From contig NZ_BJDI01000002.1 in assembly GCF_005405065.1 (NCBI RefSeq), positions 1 through 64,000 on the forward strand: a stretch of 64,000 nt of DNA. The letters are read 5' to 3'. Both the position numbers and the translations under genes were made by a program. The notes below the pieces were generated by a model that was given only the letters and a program-made list of their open reading frames with translations, was not told where the DNA came from and did no database searches. This DNA is from Lactiplantibacillus nangangensis. GTDB taxonomy: Bacteria > Bacillota > Bacilli > Lactobacillales > Lactobacillaceae. Within the stretch, counting starts at the first letter, position 1. The number at the start of each line of letters is the position of its first letter. This document shows, one piece after another, positions 34,425 to 41,822 of this stretch.

Positions 34425-35183
34425 GTGAATCTGATAACTGAATGGCGAGCCGAGAGTAAGCTGGCTATGCGTGGTTGGAATTTCAGTCATCTCGATGGTC
34501 GTTGGGAGTTGCAACCGTTGCCTTAGGACTATTCAGAACTGGTCAAGTCTAAGTTAACAGATGATCAGATGTGGCTGGATGTTGATACAGGTGGCGGAGA
34601 ATTAATGAGTAGTTTTCATCATCCGGCAAGCAAGACAGTAGTGACTGAGGGCTGGGCGCCAAATTTGAAGTTATTACGAGAATCATATTCTGATTCTGAA
34701 ATTGAAGTTATCGCAGACCCAGCTGAGAACTTATAGCAGGTGCCCGATAACACTTTTGATATTGTGACTAATAGTCATGGGGCGTTACCCGTTGCTGAAA
34801 CGGTGCGCAAATTACGAACAGGCGGAACTTTTATCACGCAACAGGTTGGTGGGACAAATAACTTTGCCTTATCACGGTTTTTGGATCCAAGTTACATGCC
34901 AGCGTACCCGGATAACACGTTAATTAATGTTTGTACCCAATTGCAAGAAAATGGCATGCATATTCAACAACAAGCAGCAGCATTCTCGCAGATGCGCTTC
35001 TTTGATGTTGGTGCAATTGTTTATTATGCGAGCGTTATCCCTTGGGAGTTTCCGGAGTTTTCAGTGACAAGTTGTTTGCCACAATTAGAAAAATTAGCAC
35101 GTTTGATTGAGACGCAAGGTAGTATTAGTACGTTTGAGGATCGGTTTATGATTGTTGCCGATAAGCAGGTTCAATCAGCTTAA
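34425..35183 (+). pseudogene. Class I SAM methyltransferase with two in-frame TAG codons
   Basis: From a GTG at 34425 one frame runs for 252 codons to the stop at 35183, broken only by TAG at 34524-34526 and TAG at 34734-34736. Translation gives NLITEWRAESKLAMRGWNFS, then LDVDTGGGELM (SAM motif I), FDIVTNSHGALPVAETVRKL and GGTFITQQVGGTN, all standard for this Methyltransf_11-like group. The first TAG falls in LP[stop]DYSEL where the family normally has Trp (TGG), and the second in NL[stop]QVPDNTFD at a likely Gln (CAG). Everything else, including the C-terminus, is intact, so inactivation is recent or the stops are read through. Pseudogene is the default reading. Confidence 0.8.
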
Positions 35184-35276
35184 CAGGCGAGCGACAGCAG
35201 GGTGTCTTTTTCCGTTTGCGAAATTGTGTAACTTATGTGGCACTGCGGTAAAATTAAGCTGGAAGAGGTGAGGTTG

Positions 35277-35972
35277 ATGCAGACAGTAGATCGTGGCCTA
35301 AGTTGGTTGTGGCGAGTGGTCATTTCAGTGGGACTAATCATTGGGATTGTGATTCCACCAATGTTACTCAGGTTATTGAATGAGTTAAATGATAATGACG
35401 GTTTCATTGGCTGGCAAATCGCGTTGGTTATTGCGTATTTTGCCGTCTTTCTGTTGGTTATTGTCGTGGCTGGCGCCGTTTATCGTCATTATACGGGTGA
35501 AGTGCAGTTAAAGCGGCTTCACCATCAAGATATTGGTTTTGTGTTTGGTGGCTATTTGGCAATTATTGTTTGTGAAGGTGTTTTTCAGATGATCAACAAA
35601 CTTCTTTATCAGCAGAGCCAGACGCAAAATAATGCCGCTATCAAAAATTTAATGAGTGGCAGTCCGGTTGCCATGTGGATGTTAGCGATTAGTGCAGTGT
35701 TCATTACGCCCATTGTAGAGGAGATGGTCTTTCGGGGTGTCCTCACAAATTTGTTTTTTAAGCAGGAATGGTTGAAAATTAGCCTTAGTGGGGTCGTATT
35801 CGGCAGCCTACATAGTAGCTCAACCTTACCAAGCTTTATGATTTATGTCACAATGGGATTAATTTTAGCGACAGTTTATCGATTATCAGGGAAAATACAA
35901 GATTCGATTATTTTACACTTTTTAATTAATGCCGGTGCAATGAGTATTATGCTAATTAGTTTGTTAAATTAA
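35277..35972 (+). CDS. CPBP-family intramembrane metalloprotease
   Basis: Membrane protein of the CAAX protease/bacteriocin-processing (Abi) family, 231 residues with about seven helices. Motif 1 is ITPIVEEMVFRGVL (EExxxR), motif 2 is VFGSLHSS with the His, and the C-terminal ILHFLINAGA has the third conserved His/Asn. In lactobacilli such proteins often accompany bacteriocin loci as immunity factors, but here no bacteriocin gene is near. The ATG at 35277 follows AGAGGTGAGG; an upstream in-frame ATG at 35235 lacks a site. It follows the decayed methyltransferase gene after about 90 nt and ends at a bidirectional terminator. Confidence 0.88.
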   Translation: MQTVDRGLSWLWRVVISVGLIIGIVIPPMLLRLLNELNDNDGFIGWQIALVIAYFAVFLLVIVVAGAVYRHYTGEVQLKRLHHQDIGFVFGGYLAIIVCEGVFQMINKLLYQQSQTQNNAAIKNLMSGSPVAMWMLAISAVFITPIVEEMVFRGVLTNLFFKQEWLKISLSGVVFGSLHSSSTLPSFMIYVTMGLILATVYRLSGKIQDSIILHFLINAGAMSIMLISLLN

Positions 35973-36010
35973 AAAATAGCTCACAAGTCATTAACTTGCG
36001 GGCTATTTTG
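35971..36010. terminator. Bidirectional intrinsic terminator
   Basis: AAAATAGC (35973-35980) and GCTATTTT (36002-36009) with an inner ACAAGT/ACTTG stem, between convergent genes. Confidence 0.8.
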
Positions 36011-36487
36011 CTAAACTTCATTGCCAGTGTACTTAATTTTTTTCGGATCGGCATTTTTGATCCGGTCAGAAGCAAAATTAACGGTGTTACGTGTTTCAGC
36101 ATAGGTTTTGTCATCCATGCCGAGTAAATCCATACAAGAATTCACATGGGCGAAGATGTCATTTTTTGCATCAATGGCCTTTTGTGAAAGTGAAATATTG
36201 ACTTGACGTTCATCATCTTCATCACGCTTACGTTCGACCCACCCTTGCGTTTGCATCCGCTTGAGTAGGGGTGTTAACGTTCCACTATCCAGATTGACAT
36301 GTGAGCCCAATTCTCGTACTGTCATGGGACTATTTTCCCAGAGTGCAAGGAGGGTAATGTACTGTGGATAGGTAAGCTTAAATGGCGCTAAAGCATCCGC
36401 ATAAAAGTGATTAAATCGCTTACTAGCAGTATACAAGGCAAAACAAAGTTGATCGTCCAGCAAGATATTCTTGGTTGGAGTTGCCAT
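36011..36487 (-). CDS. MarR-family regulator, OhrR-like
   Basis: Winged-helix repressor of 158 residues. LLLDDQLCFALYTASKRF-like N-terminus (actual text ILLDDQLCFALYTASKRF) places a single Cys where OhrR has its peroxide-sensing Cys (about residue 15), and LTYPQYITLLALWE matches the OhrR helix 2-3 region with the conserved Tyr residues. The wing region is KRDEDDERQVNISLS. OhrR represses peroxiredoxin ohr genes and is derepressed by organic hydroperoxides. No ohr gene is adjacent in this window, so its target is elsewhere. The ribosome site AAAAAGGAGG is strong. The 250-nt AT-rich upstream region contains TTGTACGCAA-type dyads that could be its own operator. Confidence 0.85.
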   Translation of the reverse strand: MATPTKNILLDDQLCFALYTASKRFNHFYADALAPFKLTYPQYITLLALWENSPMTVRELGSHVNLDSGTLTPLLKRMQTQGWVERKRDEDDERQVNISLSQKAIDAKNDIFAHVNSCMDLLGMDDKTYAETRNTVNFASDRIKNADPKKIKYTGNEV

Positions 36488-36740
36488 TAAACCAGCCTCC
36501 TTTTTATTATTCTAGTATATTGTACGCAATTAATTAGGCATTTGCAATATTAATTACTACAACTAATGAAATAATTAATTTAATATTGAAAACCATTGAT
36601 TTTTGGGAATAATGTGAGTCTTCTTTTTAAGAAGAAAATTTTAACTGAATTAGTGGCGATTGAGGCATAATCAATTCTGGATATGATTGCGATAACATCA
36701 ATTTTCAAGTAAAATTAGCTGTAAATAGGGGGTTACAACA

Positions 36741-37022
36741 ATGTTTTTGACAACTGGTGATTTACAACGGTCACATATGATTAAATCAGTCGTATCAGCG
36801 ACCGAGCATGCAATGTTTCAGTCTGATCACATTGATCAATTTGAACGTTTCGATGAGTTGATTGATCAAGTTAAACAAGATTTGATTCAGAAGGCTCAGG
36901 ATCAAGACGGTGATGGCTTGATTTATGTTAACTTCAATACAGAAGTAGTTCAGATGAGTGTGGCCCCACGGTTCTTAGTCGTGACCGGTTATGGCACGAT
37001 TGTAAAGCTCGCTGATCAATAA
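36741..37022 (+). CDS. YbjQ/UPF0145-like small protein
   Basis: A 93-residue protein resembling the YbjQ (UPF0145) family: FLTTGDLQRSHMIKSVVSAT at the N-terminus, DGDGLIYVNFNTEVVQM in the middle and FLVVTGYGTIVKL at the end, matching the family pattern of a starting TTGD/TTGN, a central AVIGV-type strand and a closing YGTAVKL. The family forms a dodecin-like beta-sandwich pentamer of unknown function, sometimes linked to metal binding. The protein is somewhat shorter than most members. The ribosome site AGGGGG is strong and the gene is monocistronic with a terminator. Confidence 0.65.
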   Translation: MFLTTGDLQRSHMIKSVVSATEHAMFQSDHIDQFERFDELIDQVKQDLIQKAQDQDGDGLIYVNFNTEVVQMSVAPRFLVVTGYGTIVKLADQ

Positions 37023-37024
37023 AA

Positions 37025-37070
37025 TAAAGCCCAACAATGACGACAATTTAGTAGTCATTGTTGGGCTTAT
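37025..37070 (+). terminator. Intrinsic terminator
   Basis: AAGCCCAACAATGAC pairs perfectly with GTCATTGTTGGGCTT. Confidence 0.8.
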
Positions 37071-37187
37071 TCACTTGCCTTTGACACGAGTATTCTGAGA
37101 AGTTCAACGTCATTACTAAATCTGGGCCAACAAAAAAATTGCACTAATTGAAATCAATCAGTACAACTTTATCCGAAAAACTATAAG

Positions 37188-37261
37188 GGCGGTATGTGGG
37201 AATCGAACCCACGCGTGCCGGAGCCACAATCCGGTGCGTTAACCACTTCGCCAATACCGCC
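37188..37261 (-). tRNA. tRNA-His (GTG)
   Basis: On the minus strand the sequence folds into a standard cloverleaf. The acceptor stem GCGGTAT pairs with ATACCGC, with the extra 5' G (position -1) encoded at 37261 opposite C73, the identity mark of tRNA-His. The anticodon loop is GATTGTGGC with GTG, and the T arm is GTGGGTTCGATTCCCAC. CCA is not encoded. Confidence 0.96.
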
Positions 37262-37421
37262 AACAAGTTGATTAAGTAACCAACAGAACCTAGTATACAC
37301 TAAATTACGGTCCTGCAAACGACTTATCATGAATTTTTTCAGTTTTAATGCATAAAAATAGAAAAAGGTTTATTTTTAACCCGAGTTTCGCTATAATTAA
37401 CTGTGTTGTTGAATAGCAACT

Positions 37422-37505
37422 GCCCCAGTGGCGGAACTGGCAGACGCGCAGCGTTCAGGTCGCTGTATTGGCAACAATGTACAGGTTCGAATCCTGCCTG
37501 GGGCA
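37422..37505 (+). tRNA. tRNA-Leu (CAG)
   Basis: Class II tRNA of 84 nt with acceptor stem GCCCCAG/CTGGGGC, anticodon stem CAGCG/CGCTG and loop TTCAGGT giving CAG, a long variable arm and T arm with GGTTCGAATCC. It reads CUG. A TATAAT-like -10 precedes it (37392-37397). CCA is not encoded. Confidence 0.96.
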
Positions 37506-37520
37506 TAGAAGATATGGTTT

Positions 37521-37572
37521 AAAAAAGTAGAGATCCCGTTAAATTAGTGTTTAGCGGGGCCTCTATTTTTTA
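37521..37572 (+). terminator. Intrinsic terminator after tRNA-Leu
   Basis: AAAAAAGTAGAGATCCCG pairs with CGGGGCCTCTATTTTTT (bulged), followed by further Ts. Confidence 0.8.
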
Positions 37573-37850
37573 TTTGTGCTTGAAAATGCTATGTCTAAAA
37601 AAACTTGGCGGACAATCAGGACAGTTTTGCATCGTGATACGCGTAGTAAAACACTTGGCATTGTATGTTTTCGATGACAAATGAGTCTGTTCTAGTAGTA
37701 ACTGAACTGAAATGGTTGAGTAGTTTTGAATTTGCGTGCAAGTACCCCTACAACAATGGATAAGGTTTAATGAGTGCGTTTGGTATGACCAGAAATGAGG
37801 ATCATATTTTTGGACGAAAAAGAGCCAAGTAGCAACGGCTACGTGGCCCT
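37573..37850 (-). mobile_element. Possible remnant of an ISL3-family element (left end)
   Basis: The minus strand begins near 37836 with GGCTCTTTTTCGTCC, which resembles ISL3-family terminal repeats (GGCTCTT-type ends as I recall them). It runs through an interrupted reading frame to a NCPDC zinc-ribbon-like pair, where ISL3 transposases carry their N-terminal CPxC motif. No intact transposase remains and no right end was found. The call is weak and based on two short resemblances. Confidence 0.3.
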
Positions 37851-37925
37851 TTAATCGATAACCCAAATGTTGATACCATCTCATTGAGCGAACGGTCGAA
37901 CCGTCCTTTCCTTGTCTGAATACTA

Positions 37926-38495
37926 TCAGGTTGAAACTTGATAGTCAATAATATTGCCGAGAATTTCTTTGAACTGATTTATAGATGCGATAGTCTGATA
38001 ATATTCAGGATGTCGATTAAATCTTTCAATAATTTTCATTCCATGATTATGAAAATGTTCTCTGGTTGCGTTACTTGTTAATAATTTGTTTAAGTAGAAT
38101 AGCCCGATTAAGTCATGAATTTTCATATCATTTAATAGTAAATTATCAATATTCATTAAGCTTACTTCAGAAATGATAGTTTGTGTAGGGTGTGGTAAAA
38201 ATTCTTTGGGGGTAAAAAGATTGACCAAAATTGGATTAGAATGGGCAGCAGCATTTCTGATGTTTTTAGTGAATTTCATATTTGCCACAATTGTTTTCAA
38301 AACTTTGGTTGGATATTTGTTAAAATAAAACGCTATAAACTGTGATAAATCCCTAAATGGTACAACTTCTGAAAACACCCAAATCGCCAAGATATATGAA
38401 GGATTGAAATGGTATTCGATGATACCGCCTAGAAAATTTTGATATGAAGTATCAAATTCTGTTGAAAGGATAGTGAGTATGGTTGGAATCTCCAA
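37926..38495 (-). CDS. Abi_2-like protein (AbiD/F family), short form
   Basis: A 189-residue protein similar to the C-terminal two-thirds of Abi_2 (AbiD/AbiF) phage-resistance proteins. SYILAIWVFSEVVPFRDLSQFIAFYF corresponds to the PLW..LE..SFG.LS.FY core (long stretch given only by its parts), and FTKNIRNAAAHSNPIL to the RN..AH motif of this HEPN-like family. Full-length members are about 300 residues, so an N-terminal helical region is missing. The start would be TTG at 38495 with no clear ribosome site, and it overlaps the opposite-strand gene at 38483. This is probably a truncated relic, though the catalytic-type RNxxxH motif (IRNAAAH) is intact. Confidence 0.6.
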   Translation of the reverse strand: MEIPTILTILSTEFDTSYQNFLGGIIEYHFNPSYILAIWVFSEVVPFRDLSQFIAFYFNKYPTKVLKTIVANMKFTKNIRNAAAHSNPILVNLFTPKEFLPHPTQTIISEVSLMNIDNLLLNDMKIHDLIGLFYLNKLLTSNATREHFHNHGMKIIERFNRHPEYYQTIASINQFKEILGNIIDYQVST

Positions 38496-38749
38496 AGTGT
38501 AAGAGAAATGACAACCGCTTTAATTCTTTAGATGAACTTTACAATGCGATTGATGTGCATCTAGATATTCGAATAAAAATAAATGGGTCTGAGTGGTATA
38601 TTGGTTCACCACAAGGGCCAAGGATTATTGCTAGCGGTGATTTCAATCATCAATTCAAAAGCGATGATCCAGATGAAGTATTGAACTTTGTTATTGATGG
38701 AAGAAGAATTCGTGACCAATGGCGTGAAATCGAGATTATAGTGATGTGA
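38483..38749 (+). CDS. Small acidic protein, immunity-like, function unknown
   Basis: An 88-residue acidic protein: IDVHLDIRIKINGSEWYIGS, GPRIIASGDFNHQFKSDDPD and EVLNFVIDGRRIRDQWREIE. Its size, acidity, single-domain alpha/beta look and position beside another small acidic gene recall immunity proteins of polymorphic-toxin cassettes, but I cannot name a family. The only starts are TTG at 38483 or later internal codons, and the ribosome site is weak. No toxin gene is adjacent. AT-rich composition matches the surrounding accessory island. Confidence 0.55.
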   Translation: MESPKCKRNDNRFNSLDELYNAIDVHLDIRIKINGSEWYIGSPQGPRIIASGDFNHQFKSDDPDEVLNFVIDGRRIRDQWREIEIIVM

Positions 38750-38789
38750 GAATAATTGAATACGACTGTTTATATCAAGGAGATTAAGT

Positions 38790-38972
38790 ATGGAAATTAA
38801 AGTGTTCGATGATGTTGTTTTAAAGGATGGTCGAACAGCCGGAATTATTGAAATTTTCGATAGTACGCACTTCTTAGCTGATGTGGGTGATGGACCCAGT
38901 AACTGGGATACGATACAGATTGAGTTAAAAGATATTGTGCGTGTGTATAATCGTCCAAGTGATTCTGAATAG
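38790..38972 (+). CDS. DUF4926-like small protein
   Basis: A 60-residue protein with a strong ribosome site (AAGGAGATTAAG). VFDDVVLKDGRTAGIIEIFD followed by FLADVGDG and ELKDIVRVY matches the SH3-like pattern of DUF4926, a family common among orphan immunity proteins in polymorphic-toxin loci: a starting D.VVL.DG motif, G.I..I, and a closing L.DI..V. It follows the 88-residue gene by 40 nt in the same orientation and is probably co-transcribed with it. Function as an immunity protein is inferred from family habit. Confidence 0.6.
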   Translation: MEIKVFDDVVLKDGRTAGIIEIFDSTHFLADVGDGPSNWDTIQIELKDIVRVYNRPSDSE

Positions 38973-39079
38973 GTTCAGATATCCAGATGATAACTTATAG
39001 TTGTAGAATAGTTGTAAGTGACATCGATATTGATTTAACAGCGTTGACGAGACTTGAGATTGAAACCTGACATAACATA

Positions 39080-39124
39080 AACGCTCGTTATCAAAGCCAA
39101 GCTGACTTTAGATAACGAGCATTT
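39080..39124. terminator. Intrinsic terminator
   Basis: AACGCTCGTTATC pairs with GATAACGAGCATTT downstream of the leftward lipoprotein gene. The T-run on the minus strand is short. Confidence 0.65.
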
Positions 39125-39127
39125 ATA

Positions 39128-39559
39128 TTAATTGGCTTGTTTAGTTGTAATGGAACCGTCTGGATAAACAAAGTAGCTTTGTAAAAAGTTGCTATGGGCT
39201 GGTGATGCGGTCTGACTAAAAGCATCAACTTGATAGTAATGATGTCCGTGACTATCGGTATTGGCATCTGGTATCGCTTTAAACGCGGTATCTTTTGGGT
39301 TGTTTAAGACTTGTTGAACAGCTTTTATTGCTTGCGGGGCACCAGTAATATGGTCGTTAGTAGCCTGATACTGTTTGCCGGTCTGCGCGGCAGCGCTGGC
39401 GTCCTTGGCTTTATCACGTGAGGTTGCGTCGGCTTGACGATTAGCTGTGGCAATTTGATTAGCCGTTTTGGCGGTAATGCTTGGTTGGGCTTGTGCGGCA
39501 CAGCCACTGAGTAATAGGGTGAGCCCTAAACAGCTGAGAAGTATCGTTCGCTTCACCAT
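39128..39559 (-). CDS. Small lipoprotein, function unknown
   Basis: A 143-residue exported protein with a textbook lipoprotein signal: KRTILLSCLGLTLLLSGC, lipobox LLSGC with Cys at about 21. The mature part starts with an Ala/Gln/Thr-rich helical linker and ends in a small domain (GHHYYQVDAFSQTASPAHSNFLQSYF given in part: HYYQVDAFSQTAS) closing FVYPDGSITTK. I do not recognise the domain. The start is the ATG at 39559 behind GGAGGA; an upstream ATG at 39577 overlaps that site. It is the last gene of a three-gene leftward unit with a 39-residue membrane peptide and a 337-residue membrane-anchored protein. Confidence 0.8.
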   Translation of the reverse strand: MVKRTILLSCLGLTLLLSGCAAQAQPSITAKTANQIATANRQADATSRDKAKDASAAAQTGKQYQATNDHITGAPQAIKAVQQVLNNPKDTAFKAIPDANTDSHGHHYYQVDAFSQTASPAHSNFLQSYFVYPDGSITTKQAN

Positions 39560-39573
39560 TAGAGTTCCTCCAG

Positions 39574-39693
39574 TCATTCGGTTTGTTCCTGTGACAGGCT
39601 TGGCGTGGTGGCATGATGGATAATTGTCGCGTCAATCCCAGCCATGATGAAAATACTAATAATTAAAAAGGCTGCGAGTAAAATTTTTCGCAT
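39574..39693 (-). CDS. 39-residue membrane peptide
   Basis: A small gene below usual ORF cut-offs. It encodes 39 residues: RKILLAAFLIISIFIMAG forms a single membrane helix after a basic start, then a short polar tail rich in Thr, Ser and Gln. The ATG at 39693 is preceded by CGAGGTG at proper spacing, and the stop (TGA, 39574-39576) is followed 14 nt later by the lipoprotein start, with GGAGGA between. It lies 13 nt after the stop of the 337-residue gene, so the three look like one translationally coupled unit. Function unknown. Confidence 0.6.
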   Translation of the reverse strand: MRKILLAAFLIISIFIMAGIDATIIHHATTPSLSQEQTE

Positions 39694-39706
39694 GTTAACA
39701 CCTCGT

Positions 39707-40720
39707 TTATTTCCAATTAGGCACCCAAATAATTCGATCAATTTGAGCTGGGGTCACGCTGATTTCTTGCCCAGCATTCGAGCCAGCCTCCACATTAACG
39801 AGATAAGTGGTCGGTTCAGCTTCCACGGTAATGACTGTGCCACGTTGACCATCGACGGTATCAATCAAACTATAAAGTGGAATTTGGTTCGTTGGAATTT
39901 CCATTTCATAAAGCGTGAATTGTAAGAAGTAGGATTTTTGCCCGGTCTTGATCTGCAATGGGGTGTCAATTGAGCCATAATCCGGCAACGTCCGGTTTTG
40001 GGCGTTGGGATCATTGAGATATTGCATTTCATCGACGGCATCAATTGCCATCTTCCATTGACCACCAGTGAGACGCGTCTTCGAGGAGAGCGTCATCACT
40101 GAGTTGGCGTAAATGTCGATCACGTTAAAGGCTTCATTTACTTGTTTTTTAGGAAGATAGCCGATGACATAGCCATGGTTAGCGACTTTTAATTCCACCC
40201 GTACGGAGCGTTTGGCGCCATCGACCTCTTCAACGAGTTGGACTTCACCAATATTGGCATCGGAATCGACGCGATACTTCTTATCGTAGAGGTAGTCAGC
40301 TTTCAGTCCTGAATCATTATAATCATCATAAGGTTTGAAGTAACCACGACGACTAGCATCGGCCAAGGCTGCTTCAAATTCTTTTTGATAATAATCGAGG
40401 CCAACGACGTATGACCGGAAAATGGCCCGTGAATTAGCGTTAATGCGGCGATTTTGTGGCACATCGATTGGTTTCGGACCAGGTTTCAAAAATTTTTCCT
40501 TATAAGTGTCGTTTTCGTCCTTCAGCGTTGCTAACGTCGCATCTTGTTTCTGATTGGCGAGGGTTTGATGAACGAGGCGCGTCCGAATCGACTTTAAGAG
40601 GGTGCTTTGTTCTTTGGCCGACCGTTTCAAACGGTGGATACGCACCAATAATGCGATTAAAATAAAACATAAAATCAGACTGATCGCAGCCAGTCCAATT
40701 AAAATAGTTACAAGTGTCAT
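39707..40720 (-). CDS. Membrane-anchored coiled-coil protein, function unknown
   Basis: A 337-residue protein: an N-terminal helix (VTILIGLAAISLILCFILIA, residues 4-23), a basic charged coiled-coil to about residue 75 (SAKEQSTLLKSIRTRLVHQT and onward), then a soluble domain of about 250 residues. That domain begins SRAIFRSYVVGLDYYQKEFE and ends with an SH3-like barrel (GQRGTVITVEAEPTTYLVNV, ITPAQID-type closing strand). HGYVIGYLPKKQVNEAF resembles HIRAN-domain sequences (VGYLP..), which would fit the middle region. Family not recognised with certainty. It is the first gene of a leftward unit with two small envelope proteins. Confidence 0.65.
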   Translation of the reverse strand: MTLVTILIGLAAISLILCFILIALLVRIHRLKRSAKEQSTLLKSIRTRLVHQTLANQKQDATLATLKDENDTYKEKFLKPGPKPIDVPQNRRINANSRAIFRSYVVGLDYYQKEFEAALADASRRGYFKPYDDYNDSGLKADYLYDKKYRVDSDANIGEVQLVEEVDGAKRSVRVELKVANHGYVIGYLPKKQVNEAFNVIDIYANSVMTLSSKTRLTGGQWKMAIDAVDEMQYLNDPNAQNRTLPDYGSIDTPLQIKTGQKSYFLQFTLYEMEIPTNQIPLYSLIDTVDGQRGTVITVEAEPTTYLVNVEAGSNAGQEISVTPAQIDRIIWVPNWK

Positions 40721-40892
40721 ATGGTTTCACTCCAAAAATAAGTGCAGATTAGTTTAAGTATAATTGACTCCTAAGCGTAACGCCAATTTTGCGCTTGTCA
40801 GGCGGCTATTAAATGGGTTATGATGTTTCATAAATGACTTCTGGTTGTTTATAATCTTGAAGAAACGGCGGCGAGCAGCGGTGCAAGTCTTG

Positions 40893-41348
40893 ATGAAAAT
40901 TTATCGGCGATACCGGTACTTTTGGAAATATGCAATTTTCGGCTTCATGGCCGCAATAATTAATGTGCTCGCTTTTTGGCTGTTACATACAGTTCTCTTA
41001 GAGCATTATTTATTTTCAAATACCATTGCGTGGATTCTCGCAACTTTATTTAGTTTTTATGCGAATAAAGCGGTCGTTTTTCGTTCTAAATCGACTAATT
41101 CATGGCAGCTGTTTCGTGAATTTGTGGGGTTCATGCTGACACGCGGACTCTCATATTTATTTGATACGTTCTTGATGTTTCTGGGAATTTCAGTGTTATT
41201 TTGGGCACCAATGCTAGTTAAGATTCTCGATCAAGTTCTGGTCGGCTTGTTCAACTATGTCACTTCACGACTGATTTTCATGGAACATAATCAAAAAATG
41301 CGTATGCGGCGTAATCTCATGAAACGATTGAGCAATCGCAATGACTGA
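40893..41348 (+). CDS. GtrA-family membrane protein
   Basis: A 151-residue protein with four membrane helices: YAIFGFMAAIINVLAFWLLH, the FSNTIAWILATLFSFYANKAVVF segment (diagnostic 'FSFYANK.WVF'-type motif of GtrA), GFMLTRGLSYLFDTFLMFLG and a final helix with NYVTSRLIF. GtrA proteins are linked to transfer of lipid-linked sugars for cell-wall glycans. The start is the ATG at 40893 (KIYRRYRYFWKYA); the frame is open 48 nt further upstream, but a TATAAT at 40849-40854 suggests transcription starts inside that extension. Confidence 0.85.
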   Translation: MKIYRRYRYFWKYAIFGFMAAIINVLAFWLLHTVLLEHYLFSNTIAWILATLFSFYANKAVVFRSKSTNSWQLFREFVGFMLTRGLSYLFDTFLMFLGISVLFWAPMLVKILDQVLVGLFNYVTSRLIFMEHNQKMRMRRNLMKRLSNRND

Positions 41349-41377
41349 GTCTGACGAGCTGTCAGGCTCTTTTTTTG
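41347..41377 (+). terminator. Intrinsic terminator
   Basis: GAGTCTGAC pairs with GTCAGGCTC, followed by seven Ts; the stem overlaps the gtrA-like stop codon. Confidence 0.75.
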
Positions 41378-41394
41378 ACCATAACTAGTCACGA

Positions 41395-41754
41395 TTAGAA
41401 CCAATGACCAGCTAATAAATAATGAAGGCTAAAGCCACAGACAATCGTCAAAATTAGTCCAGCGGAGAGTAAACTTAATAATTGGGGACTGAGGCGACTT
41501 TCTTGTTTGCGAGCAAAGGCGACTTCAATCAACCCGATTGTGCCAATACCAAGGATGCCTTTTAGTAAGGTGAGTAACCAGGCTCCGCTGAAAGTTTTGG
41601 TGCTAAGATAAACGCCGCTAATAATGAGCAGCAAGTAGCCGAGCCGACTTAAAATCAAATATCGGTTGGTCGCTTTGACTGAATGCCGTGTCAGACCAGC
41701 GATGACCATGACTAATAGCCACAGCCAACTCCCAAGATGAATACTTAAAATCAT
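41395..41754 (-). CDS. YisL/DUF1516-family membrane protein
   Basis: A 119-residue protein with four membrane helices, matching the small YisL (DUF1516, UPF0344) family: HLGSWLWLLVMVIAGL, YLLLIISGVYLS, LLTLLKGILGIGTIGLIEVAF and LLSAGLILTIVCGFSLHYLL. The His in helix 1 and the KGILGIG segment are family traits. Function is unknown. It lies just upstream of nothing on its strand and downstream of the metE operon promoter region only by position; it appears monocistronic. Confidence 0.8.
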   Translation of the reverse strand: MILSIHLGSWLWLLVMVIAGLTRHSVKATNRYLILSRLGYLLLIISGVYLSTKTFSGAWLLTLLKGILGIGTIGLIEVAFARKQESRLSPQLLSLLSAGLILTIVCGFSLHYLLAGHWF

Positions 41755-41822
41755 AAAAACGCCTCCGTCAACACTTTGAGTCTAATTTTAGCATGAAAGT
41801 GTTGTGCGGGGGCGTTAAGTTT

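Noticed and set aside
37573-37850. An intact insertion sequence beside tRNA-Leu
   Set aside because: Only one possible end and a short broken frame are present; recorded as a low-confidence remnant.
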